A DNA stretch of 64,000 bases from Chitinophaga sp. HK235 (GTDB taxonomy: Bacteria > Bacteroidota > Bacteroidia > Chitinophagales > Chitinophagaceae): contig NZ_CP073766.1 in NCBI RefSeq assembly GCF_018255755.1, positions 4,278,001 to 4,342,000 of the forward strand. The letters run 5' to 3'. The notes under the pieces are model-generated. The model worked only from the letters and a program-made list of their open reading frames with translations, made no database searches and was not told the origin of the DNA. Position numbers and translations under genes: made by a program. Each line of letters opens with the position of its first letter. Within the stretch, counting starts at the first letter, position 1. Positions 27,477-36,390 of the stretch are shown here, one piece after another.

Positions 27477-27507
27477 ATCCCGGCTCTCAATGGCCGGGAT
27501 TTTTTTA
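27477..27507 (+). terminator. Intrinsic terminator after uspA
   Basis: An 8-bp stem, ATCCCGGC / GCCGGGAT (27477-27484, 27493-27500), with an 8-nt loop and seven T. Confidence 0.85.
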
Positions 27508-27681
27508 TTTAAAATTTTACCCGACAAGCCCATCCAATCCCTATAAATCCCCCTTCCCCTCGCACTTCCTAATGAAAATGGACAGATTATACATACAAAA
27601 AAAATCGTATTAATTGATTTCCTACAATATTAAAATCCGCTTAAACTCGTGCTCATTCAAGTTCTGCACAGTCTGATGGCT

Positions 27682-27689
27682 TAACTTTG
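27682..27689 (+). promoter_or_regulatory. -7 box upstream of mprF
   Basis: TAACTTTG is a perfect TAnnTTTG match 32 nt before the mprF ATG. The -33 region (TTCTG) is weak. Confidence 0.4.
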
Positions 27690-27721
27690 TGAGTTAACAA
27701 AATCTCAAGTTACCATTTACC

Positions 27722-30307
27722 ATGCCTCTTGAAAAAAAGATCCTGTCTGCGGCTTTTTTGCGGAAACTCCACTGGAAGGAGTTATTAGCATTGTTGTTTA
27801 TTCTGTTAGCCATCTATTTTTTCCGTTCACAACGCCATGAATTATCCTCTCTGGTGCCTGCCATCGAAAAGGCAGACCGGGTATGGGTGTTTATCGGTAT
27901 TGCTGTAACAGGCATATACATTCTGTTACAGGCCCTCATGTATGTATTCAGTTTCCGTGCGATAGGCTCCAGGCTGAGCACCTACCTGAGCACTGAACTT
28001 TTTCTGAAACGTAACCTGCTTTCCGTGTTTCTGCCAGCCGGCGGCGTTAGCTCCCTGGCTTATGTACCGCAGAGTTTGCGGCGTGCACAACTCCATAAAC
28101 AACAGATACACCAGGCATCCGGTATTTATGGATTTGTAGGGATCCTGTCTGTTTTTCTGGCAGGCATACCGGTAGTGATGTATGCCATGCTGCATACCGG
28201 CAGTATGAAAGACGCCGGCTGGGGACTAGCCGCTATCTGTGTATTGCTGGCCGCTGTAGTGTGGGTGGTACATTCCATGCAAAAAAGGGGAAAAGCCTAT
28301 CAGCTGTTGATAAAATATTTTCCGGCCACTGCCCATAAGGTTGATGAAATCTTCTCCTTTCAGTTGTCCATGCCTTCTTTTACGTATACCGTGCTGGCAT
28401 CGGTGCTGATTGAAGTCACCGGTGTGGCCCATCTGTACCTCAGTATGTTGGCAGCAGGGGTAGCCCCTTCGCTGGAAGCAGCCTGTGTAGGGTATATTGT
28501 GGCCACTATCTTCCTGATCATCTCTCCGTTTCTGCGGGGCCTCGGCGCCATCGAGCTTTCGCTGGCGTACCTGCTCAGCAATTATGGTTACTCGACACTG
28601 GAAGCACTGGAGATCACACTGTTGTTCCGTTTGTTTGAATTCTGGCTGCCCCTGGCGGCCGGTATCGTGGCTTTTGCACTGAAAGGCCGGGACCTGGCGC
28701 TGCGGCTGCTGCCGCCCATCCTGATCTTTTTACTGGGGATGGTCAATATTTTCTCAGTACTCACCCCTCCGCTGGCTTACCGTATGCATCTGTTGCGGGC
28801 TTATATACCTGGTACTTCCATCCATGCCTCCAACCTGCTGGTGGTATTTTCCGGGCTGATATTGCTGGTAACGGCCACCTTCCTTTTCAGGGGGCTGCGC
28901 AGCGCCTGGATCGTAGCGCTATCAGTATCCCTGATATCTATATTTGGTCACATGGGTAAAGCGCTCGACTATGAAGAGGCATCCCTGGCGCTGATCACCA
29001 GCATCCTGTTACTGGTCACTGCCAGACATTACCGGGTGAAAAGCAACCGGCAACTGGTGAATATCGGAGTCGTCACGGCGGTGGCCACTTTCCTACTGGT
29101 ATTGATATTTGGAACCGTCGGTTTTTATTTCCTGAATGTGCGGCATTTCGGTATTGACTTCACCTGGCAGCAGTCCTTACGGCATGCCTTCCACTGTTTT
29201 ATGTTGCTGGAAGATGATGGCCTGCGCCCAGGGACCCGTTTTGCACGGGAGTTCATGTCGGCCATCCGTGTGCTGGGTGTCAGCTCCTGGGCCTTCCTGT
29301 TTTATACCATTATCCGTCCATACCTTCAGGTGGCCAAGCCTACCAACACATCTCTTGAAAAAGCGAAGTTTTACCTGAGCCAGTATGGCGATTCTCCGAT
29401 GGATTATTTTAAAGTAGGACAAGATAAGATCCTGTACGTATCTGATCAATATGAAGGTTTTATTGCCTACCGGGTAGCCAGTAGTTTTGCTATTGTGCTG
29501 GAAGAACCGGTTTGCAGCGAAGACAATAAACTGATGTTGCTCGAAGAATTTGAGCAACAATGCCGGAAGATGGGCCTGCGGCCCGCTTTTTACCGGGTAG
29601 ATGAAGACAGCACCTATTATTTCAGCCAGCTGAAGAAGAAAAAAATGCTGATTGGTCAGGAAGCCATTATGGATATCCGTGATTTCACCCTCAGTGGCAA
29701 AGACAAAAAATCGCTGCGTAATGCGCTCAACAGCCTGGCCAACAAAGGGTATGTGACCACCCTGCATGCAGCACCTCAATCAGCGGCTATGCTGGCTGAG
29801 CTGAAGCAGGTAAGCGATGAATGGCTGGAACAGTATGAGGTGAAGGAAATGACTTTCTCACAGGGCCTGTTTGATGCTACCGCCATGCGGGAACAGGACA
29901 TGATCACCGTTACAGATGCCGAAGGCAAAATAGTGGCGTTCCTGAATATTATTCCCGACTATACGCCGGGAGAATGCACCTACGATCTTATCCGTAAGCG
30001 TACCAATGCGCCCGGTGGTGTAATGGACGCACTTATCATCGCATTAATACAGGATGCGCAGCAGAAAGGGCTGCAATACCTCAACCTGGGCATGGTACCG
30101 ATGTCCGGTATCAGTCAGCCTGAAAACACGGCCGAAAAAATGGTGAAATATGCCTACGAGAAACTGCGTTTCTTCCGGCATTACCAGGGCTTAAGGGAAT
30201 TCAAGGATAAATATGCCACTGTGTGGACCAACAAATACCTGATTTACGAACATGACTTTGACCTTCTTCAGCTGCCAGCGGCCCTGAGCAAGGTGATGCA
30301 GCCTTAG
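27722..30307 (+). CDS. mprF: MprF: lysylphosphatidylglycerol synthase/flippase
   Basis: 861 residues, the usual size for full-length MprF. About the first 530 residues are a multi-helix membrane region with the flippase signature (NLLSVFLPAGGVSSLAYVPQ near 98, then SPFLRGLGAIELSLAYLL near 277). The cytosolic C-terminus (about 545-850) is the DUF2156 GNAT-like synthase that moves an aminoacyl group, typically lysine, from tRNA to phosphatidylglycerol. Segments such as DYTPGECTYDLIRKR and YLNLGMVPMSGI are typical of it. The product lowers membrane negative charge and protects against cationic peptides. The next gene is a VirJ/AcvB-like hydrolase, which in Agrobacterium breaks this lipid down. 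The aminoacyl specificity is inferred. Confidence 0.93.
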   Translation: MPLEKKILSAAFLRKLHWKELLALLFILLAIYFFRSQRHELSSLVPAIEKADRVWVFIGIAVTGIYILLQALMYVFSFRAIGSRLSTYLSTELFLKRNLLSVFLPAGGVSSLAYVPQSLRRAQLHKQQIHQASGIYGFVGILSVFLAGIPVVMYAMLHTGSMKDAGWGLAAICVLLAAVVWVVHSMQKRGKAYQLLIKYFPATAHKVDEIFSFQLSMPSFTYTVLASVLIEVTGVAHLYLSMLAAGVAPSLEAACVGYIVATIFLIISPFLRGLGAIELSLAYLLSNYGYSTLEALEITLLFRLFEFWLPLAAGIVAFALKGRDLALRLLPPILIFLLGMVNIFSVLTPPLAYRMHLLRAYIPGTSIHASNLLVVFSGLILLVTATFLFRGLRSAWIVALSVSLISIFGHMGKALDYEEASLALITSILLLVTARHYRVKSNRQLVNIGVVTAVATFLLVLIFGTVGFYFLNVRHFGIDFTWQQSLRHAFHCFMLLEDDGLRPGTRFAREFMSAIRVLGVSSWAFLFYTIIRPYLQVAKPTNTSLEKAKFYLSQYGDSPMDYFKVGQDKILYVSDQYEGFIAYRVASSFAIVLEEPVCSEDNKLMLLEEFEQQCRKMGLRPAFYRVDEDSTYYFSQLKKKKMLIGQEAIMDIRDFTLSGKDKKSLRNALNSLANKGYVTTLHAAPQSAAMLAELKQVSDEWLEQYEVKEMTFSQGLFDATAMREQDMITVTDAEGKIVAFLNIIPDYTPGECTYDLIRKRTNAPGGVMDALIIALIQDAQQKGLQYLNLGMVPMSGISQPENTAEKMVKYAYEKLRFFRHYQGLREFKDKYATVWTNKYLIYEHDFDLLQLPAALSKVMQP

Positions 30308-30319
30308 TGCGGAACAAAT

Positions 30320-30347
30320 TTTGTTTAAGAAGAGGAAGATATATTTG
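30320..30347 (+). promoter_or_regulatory. Promoter-like pair before the virJ-like gene
   Basis: TTTG (30320-30323), 16 nt and TATATTTG (30340-30347) end 3 nt before the ATG at 30351. The gene may therefore have its own, leaderless, transcript in addition to read-through from mprF. Confidence 0.5.
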
Positions 30348-30350
30348 TAT

Positions 30351-31058
30351 ATGCGAACCAGAGATTTAATACATGCAGGAAGGTTTTTGCTGATAGGAAT
30401 GTTGTTTTTTTCAACTGTTCAGTTGCGGGCCCAGTCCAACGTGAACAATTTACCTGTACAGGCTAAAGCCCCGGCACCTGGCACTACGGCCCCGTTGATA
30501 TTGTATATAACGGGCGACGGAGGTATGAAGAAATTTTCGGTCAATATGATCGAGGCATTCCGGCAGCACAACTACCCTGTGGTGGCGCTGAATGCGTTGA
30601 AGTATTTCTGGAACAAAAAGACGCCGCAGCAGGCGGCATCCGATGTAGCAGAGCTGATCCGGCATTACCAGGCGGCCTGGAATGTCAACAACGGCGTGGT
30701 ACTGATTGGGTATTCCATGGGCGCCGATGTGTTGCCCTTTATCTACAATCATCTGCCTGCCGGTATTGAATCGCAGGTTACCCAGATCATCTTTCTTTCC
30801 CCTTCCCGTTTTACTGATATGGAGGTACATATTTCCGATATGCTGGGCAGATCGGGCAATAAGGGGATGAATGTAACGGCGGAGATCAACAGGATCACCA
30901 ATAAGCCGGTACTGCTGGTATTGGGGTCGGAAGAGAAGGATTTCAACATCGCAGACCTCACCCTGCAGCATTATAAAAAGCTGGTGTTACCGGGCGGGCA
31001 TAACTATGATGAAGATGCCAATGGGGTGGCCGGTAAGATCTTATCGGCTATCCGCTGA
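30351..31058 (+). CDS. VirJ/AcvB-family periplasmic alpha/beta hydrolase
   Basis: 235 residues from ATG 30351 (the longer frame begins with TTG). The signal peptide is about residues 1-28, ending LRAQ. PLILYITGDGGMKKFSV (about 48-64) is the VirJ strand and oxyanion segment, and VVLIGYSMGADVLPF (116-130) holds the nucleophile Ser122. VLPGGHNYDED near the C-terminus supplies the probable catalytic His. In Agrobacterium, AcvB is a periplasmic lysyl-phosphatidylglycerol hydrolase encoded beside the synthase LpiA. Position directly after mprF suggests the same function here. The end overlaps the convergent lytTR gene by 18 bp. Confidence 0.86.
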   Translation: MRTRDLIHAGRFLLIGMLFFSTVQLRAQSNVNNLPVQAKAPAPGTTAPLILYITGDGGMKKFSVNMIEAFRQHNYPVVALNALKYFWNKKTPQQAASDVAELIRHYQAAWNVNNGVVLIGYSMGADVLPFIYNHLPAGIESQVTQIIFLSPSRFTDMEVHISDMLGRSGNKGMNVTAEINRITNKPVLLVLGSEEKDFNIADLTLQHYKKLVLPGGHNYDEDANGVAGKILSAIR

Positions 31059-31379
31059 GTAGCCGGCCATTCCGGCAGCCAGGGCCAGGAGCGCCTGACG
31101 GGTCACCGGGATTTTGACCGAGCCTATCATCACATGGTCTTCCCCTAGTTGGGTAATATGCCGGTAAGACACTACAAACCATTGGTGGACCCGCTGGAAG
31201 GTGGTGAGGGGTAGTCTGGACATGATCCAGTCCAGTGTTTCCAGGGTAGCCAGGTGATATCCTTTCATATGTAACAGGATGTGATCGTTCATTACTTCGA
31301 GGTATTGCAGTTCATCATACCGGATTTTTTCGTGCCGATCACCACACCGGAGGATAAAGTAGTCATTTTGCATAGCCAT
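31041..31379 (-). CDS. Stand-alone LytTR DNA-binding protein
   Basis: 112 residues that are almost entirely a LytTR domain. YFILRCGDRHEKIRYDELQY is the first strands, LEVMNDHILLHMKG follows, then TFQRVHQWFVVSYRHITQLG (the F-x-R-x-H-x-x-x-V motif) and a final basic segment. There is no receiver, so this is a one-domain regulator that may be controlled by abundance or a partner. No sensor lies nearby. Its 3' end overlaps the virJ-like gene by 18 bp in the convergent direction. Target genes are unknown. Confidence 0.85.
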   Translation of the reverse strand: MAMQNDYFILRCGDRHEKIRYDELQYLEVMNDHILLHMKGYHLATLETLDWIMSRLPLTTFQRVHQWFVVSYRHITQLGEDHVMIGSVKIPVTRQALLALAAGMAGYSADSR

Positions 31380-31828
31380 CAGTTCTCATTTGCAGGTTAT
31401 GAATGTGAATATGTTTAAAATGGGTAACGCGCTGTTCTTTATGCAGTTTAAAGAAGCAGGTGACTGGAGAGAAACCTGCGTGTAATCTAAAATCTAATCT
31501 AAACCGCGTTATAAAAAAAGTCGTTTTATGTTATCCTCCCCGGGTAACAGGTGTATCCCCGGAGTGCAGGTGTATTTCAGTGAGGGTAAATATGGGGGGA
31601 ATAAAGAAGGATTTTGTTAACCACTTGTAAACATTTAAAGAATAATAAAAAAATGGACAGGGCAGGTATGTGGTACATACATTCCCTATCCATTTTAATG
31701 AATTTAACAAAAGATTCTGTACGGGTCGGAGTTGAGGCCGGCCAGGGTAAAATCTTAGGCCCACAGGGGGCAGCTGAGGCGCAGTGACAGCTTCCCGGTT
31801 TCCCGGCAGGCAGGTCAGGCGCGGACTT
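31380..31828 (-). other. Intergenic region with a terminator
   Basis: 449 bp. The 77-codon minus-strand frame at 31531-31764 overlaps a strong hairpin and has no protein-like pattern, so I do not call it. Apart from the terminator at 31647-31697 I see nothing assignable. Confidence 0.4.
31647..31697 (-). terminator. Hairpin terminator after the small winged-helix gene
   Basis: Arms around AAATGGACAGGG and CCCTATCCATTT, with an inner GGTATGT/ACATAC stem. On the minus strand a run of seven T follows (complement of 31647-31653). Confidence 0.7.
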
Positions 31829-32107
31829 TTACCAGAGATTAATCAGGAGGAGCATCATTACTGTACCCACGGTGACGAGGTTCTTAGAGAACCGGATGTT
31901 GAAACCACCTTTTTCTGAGTAGTAATAACTTTCTTTGTACCGGTCGTACTCAATGGGAGCACCTAACTCCTTCATCATTTTGAGGAATTCATAGAGTGTT
32001 CGTTCGGAAATACGAAGCCGCTTGGCTAGTTGAGCGGGTTTACCGGTCCCTTTGATCCTGATGAGGTAATCAATGGTTTGTAGTCGATCAAAATAACGCT
32101 TTGGCAT
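31829..32107 (-). CDS. Small HTH_11/WYL-type winged-helix protein with hydrophobic tail
   Basis: 92 residues. Residues 5-65 match the N-terminal DNA-binding domain of WYL/DeoR-like regulators: RLQTIDYLIRIKGTGKPAQL, then AKRLRISERTLYEFLKMMKE, then a wing at APIEYDRYKESYYYSEKGGF. The WYL ligand domain is missing. The protein ends with a hydrophobic stretch (LVTVGTVMMLLLINLW) that could be a short membrane anchor. Bacteroidota genomes carry several such minimal HTH proteins of unknown target. A good terminator follows. Confidence 0.8.
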   Translation of the reverse strand: MPKRYFDRLQTIDYLIRIKGTGKPAQLAKRLRISERTLYEFLKMMKELGAPIEYDRYKESYYYSEKGGFNIRFSKNLVTVGTVMMLLLINLW

Positions 32108-32329
32108 GTGGCATAGAGGGGCTTAACGGTTATTAATTGAATTTACGATAATGTTCAGGATTAAACCAAGATTCCCATATATATATTTTATTGTAAATAT
32201 TAGTAATCTGATTTAAACGGGTTTCTCAAAAAAATCGGCTGCGGGTCAATGGCGTCAATGCGGTTGTTCTGCGTACTTTTTATTAACGTGGAGAAGGGTA
32301 AATTATTGGATATAAGGACTGAAAGATGT

Positions 32330-33676
32330 CTACTGCAATAATGCTGCATAGATTATATCGGCAAGTGCTGCGCCGTGATCGGCAGTGGGGTCTGGTGGCC
32401 GGGTAGCATAGATGTTACCATTCCTGCCTATCACAATCAGACTGGGATACTGACTGATATTGTACTGTTCCAGTATCCCCGCACCCTGGCCACCAGCCTG
32501 CAATTGCACACCGGGATATTTGCGTGGCACACCCTTGTTGCAACAGATATGTACAAACACTACATCGTCTTTATTAAAGCAGGTATTGATTTCAGCGAGT
32601 GAGGGCAGCAACTGGTCACTATCATCATAAAAATGCAGGAGCACTACCTTTCCGGTAAAATAATTCAGACTGATATTATGTCCACTACTATCGGGGAACG
32701 TGAAAGGAGGCGCAGGCGCCCCTTTGCTGAGGCCTTTCTTTAACTTGCCATATTTGGTAGCAATAGCCTGCCTGCATGCTGCATGCTGAACCAGCGTCAG
32801 ATAATCTTCCGCACATCGTGCCAGCTCCTCCGGTTGCCCGCCGGCAGCAAGGCTTTGCAGCAGATGATGCGCCAGTAGCTTATCCCGCATCACTCCTGTG
32901 TAATGTGTTTTTATCCATTCATAGATATCGTGCTCAGTACACTGACTGTGCTGTTGCATAAAGTAGTCAGCTTCCGCCTTCTGCAACAGGTAATTTAAAT
33001 AACGGACAGCCACCGACGTAGTATCCGAAGGTATGATCGCCGGTAATGCAGGCCTGATCATCTGTTGGTATAGTATGGTTTGCTGCGCAGCCGCATTACC
33101 GTCCTGCGGGATACGCCACAAACAACTCACCAGCTTGCCCGCTGTTTCCCCCAGCACATTGGCACGGACTACCGCATATACAGCCGGTGGTAAACTATCG
33201 CGATAAGCTTTCAGCACACTTTCTGCAACCCGCAGCTGCTCCCGGTGCCAGGCAGCCCTTGATGCCGCATCTTCATCCACAGGCACGGGAATACGCTCCT
33301 GTATATGTCTGGCAAGATATTGCACCCGGCAAGCCAGCGCACCACGTCCAGCAAACACCATCGTATCTTCCTCAAAAAATAATTGTACACTATCCCCCGC
33401 ACGAAGCATCCCGTAAAAATTGCCGGCACTGCCCGCATCGATATACACAAAGCCCTCCCTCACCTGGTCTGCAGGCAACCGGAAACAAAAAGTATCCTGC
33501 TGTAACGGCGCCTCCTCCGTCACTGCCTGCGATACACCAGGCTCACTCCACCAGGATACCGATACCTGCTGGCCATTATGCCCTTTCACCTTTCCGGAGA
33601 CTACTGTATAAACCTGTGCAGTCACTGCCTCCACCATCATCAGGAATCCTATTGAAAATAAAAATGTCCGTTTCAT
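32330..33676 (-). CDS. TlpA-like exported thioredoxin-fold protein lacking CXXC
   Basis: 448 residues from ATG 33676, which begins a signal peptide (MKRTFLFSIGFLMMVEAVTA); the longer frame has no signal. The N-terminal region (about 20-130) resembles the DUF4369 beta domain often joined to TlpA. A helical middle follows, and a C-terminal thioredoxin fold (about 315-448) with GAPAPPFTFPDSSGH and the cis-proline loop NISQYPSLIVIGRNG. At the active-site position, where TlpA has W-C-x-x-C, this protein reads YDDSDQLLP (about 350-358), so disulfide chemistry is unlikely. It may be a binding or scaffold member. The gene is solitary. Confidence 0.82.
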   Translation of the reverse strand: MKRTFLFSIGFLMMVEAVTAQVYTVVSGKVKGHNGQQVSVSWWSEPGVSQAVTEEAPLQQDTFCFRLPADQVREGFVYIDAGSAGNFYGMLRAGDSVQLFFEEDTMVFAGRGALACRVQYLARHIQERIPVPVDEDAASRAAWHREQLRVAESVLKAYRDSLPPAVYAVVRANVLGETAGKLVSCLWRIPQDGNAAAQQTILYQQMIRPALPAIIPSDTTSVAVRYLNYLLQKAEADYFMQQHSQCTEHDIYEWIKTHYTGVMRDKLLAHHLLQSLAAGGQPEELARCAEDYLTLVQHAACRQAIATKYGKLKKGLSKGAPAPPFTFPDSSGHNISLNYFTGKVVLLHFYDDSDQLLPSLAEINTCFNKDDVVFVHICCNKGVPRKYPGVQLQAGGQGAGILEQYNISQYPSLIVIGRNGNIYATRPPDPTADHGAALADIIYAALLQ

Positions 33677-33917
33677 GGGGTGTTGCATACTAGATAATTT
33701 TAAGGGGCAAAAAAAATCCCCACAGTAAAAACCGCAGGGGGTTGTATTCACAACGATAGTAAATGAAAACTCTGATGTTTTGAGCTGTTCTAGTTTTTTT
33801 AGGATGCGGCCATTGTGTTTTTACGGATCACAATGATAGAAGGAATTACGAATAGATATGTTAACGAGATCTAAACATCTGCTTATTAACAAATTTTCAG
33901 ACAGACTGAAAGGCAAC

Positions 33918-33956
33918 AAAAAAGACAGGGTATGCCCCGAAACCGGCGCACACCCT
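33918..33956 (-). terminator. Terminator after the DUF5916 gene
   Basis: An AGGGT/ACCCT-based hairpin with further internal pairing (33927-33956), followed on the minus strand by GTC and six T (complement of 33918-33923). Confidence 0.6.
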
Positions 33957-33997
33957 AAATAAACCGTCACGAGACCGGCTATGGAAAATACTATTGA

Positions 33998-36190
33998 TTA
34001 AATATTAAACCAATACACCAGCTTCAGCACCAACGCCCTGTTTTTAACATGCAGCGGCTCCGGAAGATAGTTGTCGGTATACACAATAAAGAGGTCGGAA
34101 GCCGGCCGGTAACGCCACTGGAAACGGGTATTCAGGTTCATGTTCTTCTGCTGCTCGTTATACTGCATAAAACCGGTAAAAAACAGGGTATTCGTCATCG
34201 TCACATCCAGCCGGGGACCAACGAGCCAGAAAGAAGTATTGCCCCAGGGCTGAGGAAGCCGGATATGGTTGTAATTGGCACTCAACGCAATACTCACATA
34301 AGGCTGGAAACGATATCCCAGCTCGGCGTTGGTCATCAACCGGGTCCCTCCTTCATAATACCCCCCATAACGGGCAGAAAAAGCATAGGTAAAAAGGCTT
34401 TGAGGCTTGGATACATAGTCTGCCCCCACCGTATTCCAGTTATGCCGCGTACCGGTCTGTAAACTGTCTTTATCCGTATTGGTAGGATCAAATGGATTCA
34501 GCAGCCGGATATAAGTGTTGGAACCCCATACATTCAGCGTATTCCGCTGCCGGAAAACGATCCCGTAGGTAAACATCGTTTCGTTATCAGTACGGTTAAA
34601 ACGTTCATCCATAAACCAGGTAGTATTCAACTGAGGCCCATGGCTCAACACCCCACCCAATTGCGGAAAAAACAGACGGGTCACCTGCGGCATCAGCTTG
34701 ATGTATCCCTGCCGGGGCACATACCCCACTTCGGCATTATAGTTCCGGCCCACATATTCGTGCTGCCAGCTTACATTCCATACTTTGCTGGTATACTGGA
34801 GATTGGCCGCATGGGCAAAGTCATGGCCTGTTTTACCAGGACTATACGACTTGAGCAGCATCGCCTTACCCGTCCAGAAATTATTGGACGAAGCCAGGTT
34901 ATACTCCAGACCCATGTTACGGTTGTAACGCGAATACACCGGCTGGTCCTCCACTTTGGAAGGATCGTAGTTCAGCGATTCCTTATTGATAAAAATGAAG
35001 CCCACATTAGACCTTGCAAACACTCTCCGCTGCAGGGCCGCCACTGTGAAATTCTGTGCCGGCAGGCCAATCTCCTCCTTCTTTCCCGTTTGCATGTTCA
35101 TCACACCCAGTCTCCAGTCCTTATTCAGCTTGCCACTCAACCGGGCGCCAAAATGTATAGGCGTTCCCAACCCGATACGCCGGGAGAAAAAGGGCCGGAT
35201 ATTAGCATAACCGAAGTTGGAGAGCTGATCCCCGTTTTCCAGGAAAAACTGCCGTTTCTCAGGGAAGAACAACTCAAAGCGATCCAGGTTGGTCACCTGT
35301 TTATCCACATCCACCTGAGAGAAATCAGGGTTTACCGTGAGGTCCAGATTCAGAGAGGAAGTCACCGCTACCTTGGCATCCAGACCTACATCCCTGCGGA
35401 ATTTGGCAGGCGTGCCCTTATCATAGTCTTTGGCAACACCACCCAACAGATACGGTATCAGGGAAATATTAGGCCCTGCTGCCGGCGGCACCGTATCCCA
35501 GTCGAGGCTACCGGTATACGCCAGCGATGCAGTGGCAAACTGCCGCGGCACCGGCGCCCAGGCCGATTTCTCCGTTGTCTTCAGATCATTACGGCTGAAG
35601 TTAATCCCCCAGTGGGTTATCCCTTTCTTATAACGGATCGTCTTAAACGGAATAGCCGCTTCAAAAACCCATTTGTCATCATAATTTTTAACAACAGAAG
35701 TCCATTTGTTATCCCAGCTCAGGTCTACCTTACCTCCATCATACATAAGGCCATCCCATTGCGCTCCCGCAGCATTGGCACCGAAAGAAAAACCATTTGT
35801 CTGATCATCAAAAGGGTCCATAAAAAGCAGGAAGTTGTCGTTCTTCAGAAAAGCAAAGTCCCGCCGCAACGACTCCACCATATAAGGCCCATCACCCAGC
35901 TTGTAGTTTTCCACCAACAGATAAATATGCTGCTGATCATAGGTCATCCTTACTGCTGTCCGCACGTTGGCAGCACTGGTATCCATCGGTAATACCATCC
36001 TAAAGTTAGTGGCCACTTCGGCATCTTTCCAGGCCTGTTCATCAATTACACCATCAATCTTTACAGGTGAAGTTGCCTTTCTTATCTTCAGATGATAAGA
36101 TTCATTTTTCTTTTGTTGCTGAGCCATCACAGTAACCGATACAGGTATGCTTAACAGGCAGCAGCACAATAAACGTGGAATTGTATGCAC
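33998..36190 (-). CDS. DUF5916 protein with CBM9-like domain (outer membrane)
   Basis: 730 residues. It starts at GTG 36190, giving a signal peptide (about 1-23, ending VMAQ). Residues about 33-240 match a carbohydrate-binding family 9-like sandwich: SPVKIDGVIDEQAWKDAEVA, then YLLVENYKLGDGP and DPFDDQTNGFSFGANAAGAQ. The remainder is a DUF5916 beta-rich region with NPDFSQVDVDKQVTNLDRFE and LFFPEKRQFFLENGDQLSNF, ending in a C-terminal aromatic strand (VLKLVYWFNI) as in outer-membrane barrels. The function of DUF5916 is not known; these proteins are common in Bacteroidota. The gene is solitary between two terminators. Confidence 0.86.
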   Translation of the reverse strand: MHTIPRLLCCCLLSIPVSVTVMAQQQKKNESYHLKIRKATSPVKIDGVIDEQAWKDAEVATNFRMVLPMDTSAANVRTAVRMTYDQQHIYLLVENYKLGDGPYMVESLRRDFAFLKNDNFLLFMDPFDDQTNGFSFGANAAGAQWDGLMYDGGKVDLSWDNKWTSVVKNYDDKWVFEAAIPFKTIRYKKGITHWGINFSRNDLKTTEKSAWAPVPRQFATASLAYTGSLDWDTVPPAAGPNISLIPYLLGGVAKDYDKGTPAKFRRDVGLDAKVAVTSSLNLDLTVNPDFSQVDVDKQVTNLDRFELFFPEKRQFFLENGDQLSNFGYANIRPFFSRRIGLGTPIHFGARLSGKLNKDWRLGVMNMQTGKKEEIGLPAQNFTVAALQRRVFARSNVGFIFINKESLNYDPSKVEDQPVYSRYNRNMGLEYNLASSNNFWTGKAMLLKSYSPGKTGHDFAHAANLQYTSKVWNVSWQHEYVGRNYNAEVGYVPRQGYIKLMPQVTRLFFPQLGGVLSHGPQLNTTWFMDERFNRTDNETMFTYGIVFRQRNTLNVWGSNTYIRLLNPFDPTNTDKDSLQTGTRHNWNTVGADYVSKPQSLFTYAFSARYGGYYEGGTRLMTNAELGYRFQPYVSIALSANYNHIRLPQPWGNTSFWLVGPRLDVTMTNTLFFTGFMQYNEQQKNMNLNTRFQWRYRPASDLFIVYTDNYLPEPLHVKNRALVLKLVYWFNI

Positions 36191-36326
36191 TGTCAGAAAT
36201 TAAAAGGGTCAGAGAAACAAAATACAACAGTGATTTTTATGATGGGGGTGATTTATATGATGAGGGTGTTTTACATGATGAGCGGAGATTGAGTAGTGAT
36301 GATTGAGGTAGAGATTACGAATAAAT

Positions 36327-36372
36327 AAAAAAGAACGTCCCCATTGATGTGTATCAATGGGGACGTTCTTTT
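36327..36372. terminator. 20-bp perfect hairpin, bidirectional terminator
   Basis: Arms 36329-36348 and 36353-36372 with a GTGT loop. The minus-strand side is followed by T-rich TTTTTTATTTAT. It lies 19 bp after the GH20 stop. Confidence 0.85.
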
Positions 36373-36390
36373 ATTTTATGTAGTATATAA

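Noticed and set aside
31531..31764. 77-codon minus-strand ORF
   Set aside because: It overlaps a strong terminator hairpin and has no recognisable pattern.
34640..35992. 450-codon plus-strand ORF
   Set aside because: Antisense to the DUF5916 gene; no signal, domain or regulatory support.
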